From: Ignavibacteriota bacterium
GTDB taxonomy: Bacteria; Bacteroidota; Ignavibacteria; Palsa-1295
Reading direction: 5' to 3'
Length of the DNA: 12,016 nt
NCBI GenBank assembly: GCA_025357895.1
Contig: JANYLL010000092.1
Coordinates: forward strand, 1 to 12,016
The notes beneath the pieces are model-generated. The model made no database searches. It was not told the DNA's origin and was given only the letters and a program-made list of their open reading frames with translations. Below are positions 5,665 through 12,016 of the stretch, piece by piece. Every line of letters begins with the position of its first letter. The first letter of the stretch is position 1. The translations under genes were made by a program, and so were the position numbers.

Positions 5665-8600
5665 TTATGAAATATCAGTAAAATTTACTTTCTGCGCATC
5701 CTGACGCAAATATGTTTCTAATGCCTTTCTTCCAAAAGCGTAAAAGACTACAGGGGTGACGAAGATGTCGAGTACTGTAGAGCTAATCAGCCCTCCTAAA
5801 ATTACTACGGCAACAGGATACAAGATTTCTTTGCCGGTTTCTCCGCTTGCAAGTACCAGCGGTACTAACGCAAGACCCGCTGTCAGTGCCGTCATCATTA
5901 CAGGAACAAGTCGTTCAAGAGAACCCCGAATGATCATCTTCTTCGAAAATATTTCTCCCTCTTCCCTGACAAGGTGTATGTAATGCGAGATCATCATGAT
6001 GCCGTTGCGCGATGCAATTCCTGTTAATGTAATAAAACCGACGAGAGAAGCGATCGAAATTGTTCTATTGGTCAGAAGAATGGCAATGATACTTCCGATG
6101 AGAGCCAGAGGAATATTAAGTAATACTTGCAATACGATCCGAGTAGACCGAAAATGAGTGAAGAGAACTAAAAACATCATCGCAAACGAGAATAGGCTGA
6201 GGATGCCGATCAGACTAATCGCTGCTTGCTGCGATTCAAATTGCCCGCCAAACACGACAAAAAAACCCTCCGGAAGCTTTACTCTTTCTTGAATATTTTT
6301 TTGCATTTCTGCTACAACAACTCCTAACGATCTCTCAGAAACATTGGCTTGTATTACAAATCGCCGTTGGCCATTTTCATGATTAATAAGATTGTAGCCG
6401 CTACCAAATTCTATTGCCGCGAGATTCCGCAATGGAATCATTGTTGAATTTGGTCCGGGTATCAGTAGCGAAGAAATTTCGTCTAAGGACGAACGATTTG
6501 AAGAATCAAAACGTAGAAGAATTGCCGAGGTTATTTGTCCGTTAAGAACAGTGCCAACAATCTTTCCGTTAAGGGCGGTTTCAAGATAGTCAGTGATCTC
6601 CCCAGGCGTTATCCCATAACGCGCCGCTGCTTCCCTATCAATTCTGACCGGGATCTGTGGGATTAGAGTCTGTTTTTCAACCGATACATCTACTGCTCCA
6701 GGAACCGATGAAATGACTTTCCTTATCTCCTCGGCTTTACTTCGTAAGAGCGTTAGGTCAGTTCCGAATAATTTCACTGCAATCTGCGCTCTGACACCGG
6801 AAAGGAGATGGTCTAACCGATGTGAGATCGGTTGTCCGATATTTATAACGACCGGAAAGACAGCAAGTCTATCTCGTATATCATGGAGTACTTCTTCCTT
6901 GCGACGATCGGATTCTTTCAGATCGACATCGATTTCGCTCGAATGTGTTCCTTCGGCATGTTCATCCAATTCGGCGCGCCCCGTCCTTCGGGAAACGATC
7001 TTCACTTCCGGTATTGTGAGCAGCGCTTTCTCCGCTAAGGTACCCATTCTATTAGATTCCTGCAGCGAAGTGCCGGGATTAGTAAGAAAATTAATAGTAA
7101 GGGAGCCTTCATTGAATGGAGGTAAAAATTCAGACCCGAAAAACGGAACAATAATAAGTGAAATAACGAACACAAAAGCGACTCCGGCTAATACCGCTTT
7201 TGGTCTGTCGAGGGTAAATTCTAATAATTTTCGGTCCCGTGATTTTAGCCAACGTACTAATCCACTGTCCTTCTCTTCCTTCATTATTTTAGCTTTCGGC
7301 AGCAAATATGACGCAAGGGCTGGTGTGACAGTTAAAGAAACGAGGAGACTGGCGATGATCGACGTTATATATGCCACACCAAGCGGAGCAAATATTTTTC
7401 CTTCAATACCTCCCAACGCAAATAATGGAATGAAGACGAGAACTACCAGTATTGTTGCATACACGATAGAATTTCTTACTTCTTTAGAAGCTTGGTAAAC
7501 GACAACTAAAGATGGCAAAGGTACCGGTTTATGTTTATTTTCCCGTAACCGTCTGAATACATTTTCCACATCAACGATTGCATCGTCAACAAGCTCACCG
7601 ATTGCAACAGCAAGCCCTCCCAATGTCATAGTATTTATTGATACATCCAACAATTTGAAGACTATTGCCGTAATAACAAAGGATAATGGGATGGCAGTCA
7701 GTGTTATTACCGTCGTACGAAAATTAAGCAAGAAGAGGAAAAGGACGATGATAACCAAAATTGCACCGTCTCTCAAAGCATCGATAACATTCCTGATAGC
7801 TGATTGAATAAAATGAGATTGCCGGAAAACATCCGGCACCAAGTGCACATCCGGTGGCAGTGCTGCTTTTAATTCGGTTAGTGCCTTGTCAATATTTTCG
7901 GTTAATTGTAATGTATTGGCGTCTGGTTGTTTTTCCACGGAAAGAATAACGCTCGGTTTTGCATTAATACTTGCATCTCCCCGCTTGATCTGCGTACCGA
8001 ACGTTACTCTTGCTACATTTTTGATTAAGATAGAGCCACTTCCAAGTGACGACTTAACGACTGTATTTCCAATATCTTCGCTCGACACGGTTCGCGCAAT
8101 ATTTCTTACTAAATATTCCTCGCCATTCTTTTCGACATATCCGCCAGTCGTATTGGCACTAACCGAATTCAATGCATTTTCTATCTCAAGAACTGAAACT
8201 CCGTATGACCGCAGTTTCTGGTCGTCGATCAGTATTTGGTATTGTTTGACTTCACCTCCGATATTAATGACTTGAGCAACGCCAGGAATGGTTAATAACC
8301 GTTGCCGTATCGTATAGTCGGCAATTGTCCTAAGATCCATCGCAGAGGTTGTATCTGCTGTCAAACCGATCATCATAATCTGCCCCATCACCGATGAAAC
8401 AGGAGCAAGTGAAGGGATAATATTTTTCGGCAATCTTCCGGAAACAGATTGTAATCGCTCATTCACTAATTGTCTATCGAGATAAATATCCGTATTCCAA
8501 CCGAATTCCACATAGACAATGGATAACCCTATCCCCGAAACGGAACGAACACGCTCTACACCAGGAGCACCATTCATTGAAATTTCAATAGGTTGGGATA

Positions 8601-8793
8601 TCAATGGCTCTATTTCCTCAGGTGCCATTCCTTCGGCTTCAGTCATTATTGTAACAGTCGGACGGTTAAGGTTCGGAAGGACATCAACGGGAAGATTGAC
8701 GAGAACGACGCTTCCATAAATAAGCATCAGAACTGCACCTGTCAGAATAAATATTCTGTTGCGAAGGGAAAACTGAATGATTTTATCAAACAT
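5665..8793 (-). CDS. Heavy-metal efflux RND pump (CusA/CzcA-like, HME family)
   Basis: At 1042 residues it has the full length of an RND transporter, the proton-driven inner-membrane part of a tripartite efflux system. The N-terminal LRNRIFIL helix and LPVDVLPNLNRPTVTI (34-49), EGMAPEEIEPL and NGAPGVERVRS (74-84) are hallmark CusA/CzcA-family features. The proton-relay region of TM4 is GELVDDAIVDVENVFRRL (399-416), with Asp403, Asp404 and Glu410. The second porter half has GRAELDEHAEGTHSSEIDV (605-623), GQPISHRLDHLLSG (653-666) and AARYGITPGEI (723-733). A helix bundle closes the C-terminus. At the places where E. coli CusA carries its Met triad I read Phe (about 569), Ser/His (617-619) and His662, so the metal may not be Cu(I); Co/Zn/Cd/Ni-type or another ion is possible. 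The gene follows the adaptor by 11 bases. It is intact. The family is certain, the substrate is not. Confidence 0.95.
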   Translation of the reverse strand: MFDKIIQFSLRNRIFILTGAVLMLIYGSVVLVNLPVDVLPNLNRPTVTIMTEAEGMAPEEIEPLISQPIEISMNGAPGVERVRSVSGIGLSIVYVEFGWNTDIYLDRQLVNERLQSVSGRLPKNIIPSLAPVSSVMGQIMMIGLTADTTSAMDLRTIADYTIRQRLLTIPGVAQVINIGGEVKQYQILIDDQKLRSYGVSVLEIENALNSVSANTTGGYVEKNGEEYLVRNIARTVSSEDIGNTVVKSSLGSGSILIKNVARVTFGTQIKRGDASINAKPSVILSVEKQPDANTLQLTENIDKALTELKAALPPDVHLVPDVFRQSHFIQSAIRNVIDALRDGAILVIIVLFLFLLNFRTTVITLTAIPLSFVITAIVFKLLDVSINTMTLGGLAVAIGELVDDAIVDVENVFRRLRENKHKPVPLPSLVVVYQASKEVRNSIVYATILVVLVFIPLFALGGIEGKIFAPLGVAYITSIIASLLVSLTVTPALASYLLPKAKIMKEEKDSGLVRWLKSRDRKLLEFTLDRPKAVLAGVAFVFVISLIIVPFFGSEFLPPFNEGSLTINFLTNPGTSLQESNRMGTLAEKALLTIPEVKIVSRRTGRAELDEHAEGTHSSEIDVDLKESDRRKEEVLHDIRDRLAVFPVVINIGQPISHRLDHLLSGVRAQIAVKLFGTDLTLLRSKAEEIRKVISSVPGAVDVSVEKQTLIPQIPVRIDREAAARYGITPGEITDYLETALNGKIVGTVLNGQITSAILLRFDSSNRSSLDEISSLLIPGPNSTMIPLRNLAAIEFGSGYNLINHENGQRRFVIQANVSERSLGVVVAEMQKNIQERVKLPEGFFVVFGGQFESQQAAISLIGILSLFSFAMMFLVLFTHFRSTRIVLQVLLNIPLALIGSIIAILLTNRTISIASLVGFITLTGIASRNGIMMISHYIHLVREEGEIFSKKMIIRGSLERLVPVMMTALTAGLALVPLVLASGETGKEILYPVAVVILGGLISSTVLDIFVTPVVFYAFGRKALETYLRQDAQKVNFTDIS

Positions 8794-8804
8794 TATTTAT
8801 ACTA

Positions 8805-9932
8805 TTATGGTAGGTATTGCTTAAAAAGTATGTGGTTATTTGTTACTACCCTGTCTCCTGAAGAAATACCTTTAACTAATTCCGTGTATTGCCCATCCTT
8901 ATGAAGTCCTAAAACGATCTCACTTACTTCAAATTTTTCCGGACTGCGATGAACGATAACGAATGAACGACCATTTTGTGATAATATTGATGATTGTGGA
9001 ATAGAGATTACTGATTGTGGTTCGTTCATATCTATGAGAACCGTCGCACTTCCATTGATCTTTAATTCTCCGGCTGAATTATCGACCTCATAAAAAAAAC
9101 TCAGTGTGCGGGACTGTGGATCGATCACTTCACCCTTCGAGACAAGTTTGCCTAAAATTGGTAAGGCGCCAGTCTGGGCTGCTATCGTCGCAGTCTTAGC
9201 TGTTTGTGCTCGTTGAATATCATTCTCATATATCTGAGCTTTTACCCAAACTGTTGATATTGTGACTATTTCCATTGTTTTTTTTGAAACGTCAGTATAT
9301 TCCCCATTTACAAAATCAGAAAAGGAAACCGTACCACCGATTGGTGAATAAACGGAAAGGACCTTGGTCCCGCCAACCAAACCGTTTTTAATATTATTGA
9401 GGTGTTCTCGTGCCGCTGTTTCGCGAATTTTCGCCAGTTCTATTTCTTTCTTTGCGACAATTTCCTGAAGTGATTCTTTTCGTGCAAGATCCTTCGAAGC
9501 TTCATCAAATTCTTTCCGGGCAGAAGTGAGATCTTGTTCGAGTGCAAGACGTTCGGTGCCGGAAATAATTTGTTGCACTGAAAACAGAATCTGTCCTTTT
9601 TTGACTGTTTCACCTGCTGTAAAGGTGTGCGAAGCAACGATCTTTCCGGAAACGGGAGGATAGATTTCTGCCTTCCCTGAAGGAGTCGGTATAATAAATC
9701 CCGAAGTGACGAGTGTATTCGGCAGCAGGCGTTCAGAAGCAATATCGGTATGAACTCCAAGTGCAAACTGCGATTCTTTCGCAAGTGCGATTCCTCCCTC
9801 TGCGGGAATACTTTTGGCAGCCGACGCACCTGAATGATCCTCACCGCCATGCGCTAATAAGCCTATAGCGGTAAATGTACTAACTACTGCGATGACGATA
9901 ATAAAAATGATCTTGCGTATAAAATTAATCAT
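8805..9932 (-). CDS. Periplasmic adaptor (membrane fusion protein) of the RND efflux system
   Basis: This 375-residue protein links the inner-membrane pump to the outer-membrane channel. Residues 1-26 are a signal or anchor helix, directly followed by HGGEDHS (28-34), a likely metal-contacting segment. The first lipoyl half is around 85-120 (IYPPVSGKIVASHTFTAGE, KKGQILFSV), a helical hairpin lies at about 126-181 (LEQDLTSARKEFDEASKDLA and so on), and the second lipoyl half is YSPIGGTVSFSDFVNGEYT (195-213). Then come beta-barrel strands with STVWVKAQIYENDI (227-240) and a membrane-proximal domain ending at residue 375. The order matches CusB/CzcB-type HlyD-family adaptors. Its ATG overlaps the end of the upstream gene by 8 bases (9925-9932), and the pump starts 11 bases after its stop. 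No Shine-Dalgarno site is seen, so coupling to the upstream gene is likely. No lipobox Cys is present. Confidence 0.92.
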   Translation of the reverse strand: MINFIRKIIFIIVIAVVSTFTAIGLLAHGGEDHSGASAAKSIPAEGGIALAKESQFALGVHTDIASERLLPNTLVTSGFIIPTPSGKAEIYPPVSGKIVASHTFTAGETVKKGQILFSVQQIISGTERLALEQDLTSARKEFDEASKDLARKESLQEIVAKKEIELAKIRETAAREHLNNIKNGLVGGTKVLSVYSPIGGTVSFSDFVNGEYTDVSKKTMEIVTISTVWVKAQIYENDIQRAQTAKTATIAAQTGALPILGKLVSKGEVIDPQSRTLSFFYEVDNSAGELKINGSATVLIDMNEPQSVISIPQSSILSQNGRSFVIVHRSPEKFEVSEIVLGLHKDGQYTELVKGISSGDRVVTNNHILFKQYLP

Positions 9933-10563
9933 GATTAGTTGTAATCTTTTTTTTATTCGTAATTACTTTCCTTACACTGTACCGACGGTAGAAGAGTGCA
10001 ATAATACCCAACAATAGAATACCCCCAAGAACATACAAAAGAGAGTTCATGGGATTTGACGACACGGAAGGGTGGTTGTTCTCCAATGCCGCCAGAGCCG
10101 CTTTGCCTGCGAGAATTGGGGAAAGGGTAGTCTGTTGATGCTCACCATTGTAGACATAAGTAAGTTGTATGGAGTAAGACGTATCCGCAAAAAAACGTAC
10201 GATGCATCCATAGATTCCTGACTCTTTCTTTAATGGTTGTGCAATGACCGTATTTCTCGCCCCAAGCACACTAATAGTAATTTCAGACGGATCGAGCGGC
10301 ACATTCGTTCTGAATGAAGAGAAGAAAAAAAGTAACTTTGTATCTTCCCCTGTCACCGGAGCAGAATATTTTACAAATACTTCAAGAGTATCCGGATACG
10401 CGACGGCTGTAAGCATATTCCCTGCAACAACAATAGGATGGGGTGTTGCGCTGTGATCTTCACCTCCGTGTCCAAAAAGCGGAGGGGCGGCCGCAAGAAG
10501 GATCATAAAAACCAAGAACATCCCTGAAGATATACATTTTATTTTTCTCTTCATATCGTTCAT
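9925..10563 (-). CDS. Membrane-anchored periplasmic GHGGEDH protein, possible detached adaptor domain
   Basis: The 212-residue product has a signal peptide (about 1-30), then GHGGEDHS at 31-38, a beta-rich periplasmic domain at about 45-145, a helix at about 173-193 (LLYVLGGILLLGIIALFY) and a basic cytoplasmic tail. The middle domain (AVAYPDTLEVFVKYSAPVTG, FFSSFRTNVPL, GIYGCIVRF, SYSIQLTY) resembles the extra N-terminal beta-sandwich that I recall fused to some metal-efflux adaptors, where it also follows an HGGEDH-like start. Here it stands alone, next to an adaptor that has the same HGGEDHS motif but not this domain. It overlaps the channel gene by ATGA (10560-10563) and the adaptor by 8 bases, so it belongs to the efflux complex operon. 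A role in delivering metal to, or sensing it for, the pump is an inference. An alternative start at the fourth codon (10554) is possible. Confidence 0.8.
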   Translation of the reverse strand: MNDMKRKIKCISSGMFLVFMILLAAAPPLFGHGGEDHSATPHPIVVAGNMLTAVAYPDTLEVFVKYSAPVTGEDTKLLFFFSSFRTNVPLDPSEITISVLGARNTVIAQPLKKESGIYGCIVRFFADTSYSIQLTYVYNGEHQQTTLSPILAGKAALAALENNHPSVSSNPMNSLLYVLGGILLLGIIALFYRRYSVRKVITNKKKITTNHD

Positions 10564-11900
10564 TTATTCAGAAGAAATAGTAATTCTATTCGTAAATCGT
10601 GATATCGTTTTTCTGCGTCAAATTGCAGTTGCCGCATTTCGGTGATGGCTTTTTTATTGACCAGAAAATCACTAAAAGAAATTTGTCCGGCTGCATATGC
10701 CTTTTCGAGTGCGTGGTAATTCTGATCGAGAGCTGGCATAGAACTGCGGAGGATTTGAAGTGCACTATCTACCGATTGAATTCTTTTGAACGCACTCTCA
10801 ATTTCTGAAGTAAGCAATACCCGGAGTAAGACAAGCTCAGATTTTTTAGATGCAATAGCCCCTTCAACGGGCAGTGTTGCAAATTTTTTCGACTCCCATA
10901 ATAACGGGATGGAGAAAGGTAGTGCAAAATTCAACTTTAGTCCCAGACTTTTATCATTTTTTCGTATGCCGGAAACCCCGTTAATAATACTCGGGTCGCC
11001 GGTGAAATCTTTTTGACCGAATTCGGTTATCGTATTAGTTAATGATAATCCCAGAATTGGATTCGGTATTTTTTCTTTCGATAATAGATCGCGGGTAATT
11101 TGTAATTTTTTTAATCCATTGAGTTGCAGTTGCATCTCGGGTAAACTATCTATATATTCATTGCTTTTTTCCGGATTAATTGAAAGAAAAGAAACTCCGA
11201 CAAAATTTTCAGTTGGAAGAAAGGTCGTCGAAGAAAGGACCAGATCATACCGTGAGGATAGTGAAATTAAAGCGGAAGCAAGTTCCCCCGTTAAGATCTC
11301 ATGTTGGGATTTTTCTTTCAGAAATTCAAGGATGACACCGTTTTCTTCAAAAAGGGAAATATCTCCTTTCTCCAGACGGATTTTTGCATTATTTTGCAGA
11401 CGAGCAGCAAACTCAAGAGCGCTATCGGAATATCGGACTTTTTCTTTAAGAATATAGGCGTTTATGAAAAATATCCTTGCATTTCGTAAAAAATCACGCT
11501 TATTTTGAATAATTTGAAGTTCTGTTTGCTCTATATCAGCGAGAGCTGATTGTTTTTCGAGGGTCAATTTTCCGAAAAGATCGATCTGCTGTGACACGTC
11601 AAACCTACTTACCCGATCACCATCATTGAATGGCGACCCTGTTTCGTACCCAAGTTCAAATTCAAGCGGCGTGGGAAATAAAGAGGTTGTCGATTGTAAT
11701 TGTGATCGTAATACCTGAAGATGCTGCTCTGCCTGCGACAAGCTCCATCCTTTTTTCAAAATTATTTGTGTGAACTCCTCCTCTGTGAGAGTTTGGGATT
11801 GTGCCAAAGCCAAAGAGGGAATTAAACCTGCAAGAAATGCAAGAAGTAAAACCCAACGGTTTGCAGAAAAGAAAAATAGATGTTTTGTTGAAATTCTCAT
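10560..11900 (-). CDS. TolC-like outer-membrane efflux channel
   Basis: I start this at the ATG at 11900, giving 446 residues, because a signal peptide begins right there (MRISTKHLFFF, hydrophobic core, cleavage near LALA-QS). The frame remains open upstream to the window edge with only a GTG at 11996 as a start, which would bury the signal peptide 32 residues inside. The mature protein has the two-fold outer-membrane efflux protein (OEP) pattern: helical regions at about 45-70, 115-200 and 360-440 alternate with strands such as LEFELGYETGSPF, SRFDVSQQIDLFGK and LGLKLNFALPFSIP. It would form the trimeric outer-membrane exit duct for the RND pump; the closest known role is that of CusC/CzcC. 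It is the first gene of the operon seen here and is coupled to the next by ATGA. Whether further genes or the promoter lie upstream cannot be seen. Confidence 0.88.
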   Translation of the reverse strand: MRISTKHLFFFSANRWVLLLAFLAGLIPSLALAQSQTLTEEEFTQIILKKGWSLSQAEQHLQVLRSQLQSTTSLFPTPLEFELGYETGSPFNDGDRVSRFDVSQQIDLFGKLTLEKQSALADIEQTELQIIQNKRDFLRNARIFFINAYILKEKVRYSDSALEFAARLQNNAKIRLEKGDISLFEENGVILEFLKEKSQHEILTGELASALISLSSRYDLVLSSTTFLPTENFVGVSFLSINPEKSNEYIDSLPEMQLQLNGLKKLQITRDLLSKEKIPNPILGLSLTNTITEFGQKDFTGDPSIINGVSGIRKNDKSLGLKLNFALPFSIPLLWESKKFATLPVEGAIASKKSELVLLRVLLTSEIESAFKRIQSVDSALQILRSSMPALDQNYHALEKAYAAGQISFSDFLVNKKAITEMRQLQFDAEKRYHDLRIELLFLLNK

Positions 11901-12016
11901 TTCATTTTCAAATAAAATTAGCGGAATTCTCTTTTGTGAAGAGCGAGAAGATTCAGAAAAACGGATTAGATCAGGAAGGTTGACAAAAGGGCGCACTTCT
12001 CCACCGAACCGGGTGA
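11901..12016. other. Upstream region of the efflux operon, no gene called
   Basis: These 116 bases precede the channel gene. On the minus strand the channel's frame is open through the window edge, with no stop codon. It could be the end of an upstream gene read in the same frame, or a chance opening. I see no clear TAnnTTTG promoter, no Shine-Dalgarno site and no convincing metal-regulator operator palindrome here. Confidence 0.4.

Noticed and set aside
6713..7498. Long plus-strand open frame (261 codons) opposite the RND pump gene
   Set aside because: It is the antisense shadow of a clearly coding region; its translation is Ser/Arg/Thr-rich with no recognisable domain, and no promoter or ribosome site precedes it. 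The same applies to the other plus-strand frames across the window.
10560..11996. Channel gene starting at the GTG at 11996
   Set aside because: This would place 32 non-secretory residues before an obvious signal peptide that begins with the ATG at 11900.

Overview
Every gene I can support lies on the minus strand, so transcription runs right to left. The window looks like a metal-efflux and copper-handling gene cluster from a member of the Bacteroidota/Ignavibacteriota (FCB) group. That placement is an inference. It rests on the AT-rich base composition, the near absence of Shine-Dalgarno sites, a TAnnTTTG-type promoter element before the leftmost gene, the intergenic repeat word ATTCTGAGCG..GAAGAAT, and the protein types. 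No rRNA, tRNA, CRISPR array, insertion sequence or regulator gene was seen.

Layout in transcription order. (1) 11900-5665 is a complete tripartite RND efflux operon: an outer-membrane TolC-like channel, a small membrane-anchored protein with a GHGGEDH motif, a periplasmic adaptor that also starts with HGGEDH, and a 1042-residue heavy-metal RND pump. The first three genes overlap by 4 and 8 bases, and the pump follows after 11 bases. (2) 5611-4964 is a lipoprotein made of two tandem DUF305 domains, followed by a strong hairpin at 4913-4941. (3) 4818-1078 is a copper module: a CopB-type (CPH, P1B-3) ATPase, an SRPBCC-fold gene broken by an in-frame TGA, a four-helix membrane protein whose start overlaps it (ATGA), a cupredoxin-like gene that stops being cupredoxin at an A-tract, and, out of frame beyond that tract, the last ~90 codons of an outer-membrane protein. 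(4) 840-1 is the N-terminal part of a secreted DUF5060 glycoside-hydrolase-like protein. It is probably a separate unit, preceded by a possible terminator and dispersed repeat at 921-985.

Likely joint role: CopB moves copper from cytoplasm to periplasm, the DUF305 and cupredoxin-like proteins would bind or buffer metal there, and the RND trio expels metal across the outer membrane. The metal for the RND pump is uncertain. The sites where E. coli CusA has its Met triad are not Met here, so calling it a Cu(I) pump would be over-reading.

The most notable points are not simple gene calls. The distal end of the cluster is degraded: one nonsense codon, and one deletion fusing two genes. Before these lesions, the cluster contained a conserved-looking SRPBCC plus four-TM pair between a copper ATPase and a cupredoxin, which I cannot match to any named copper system.
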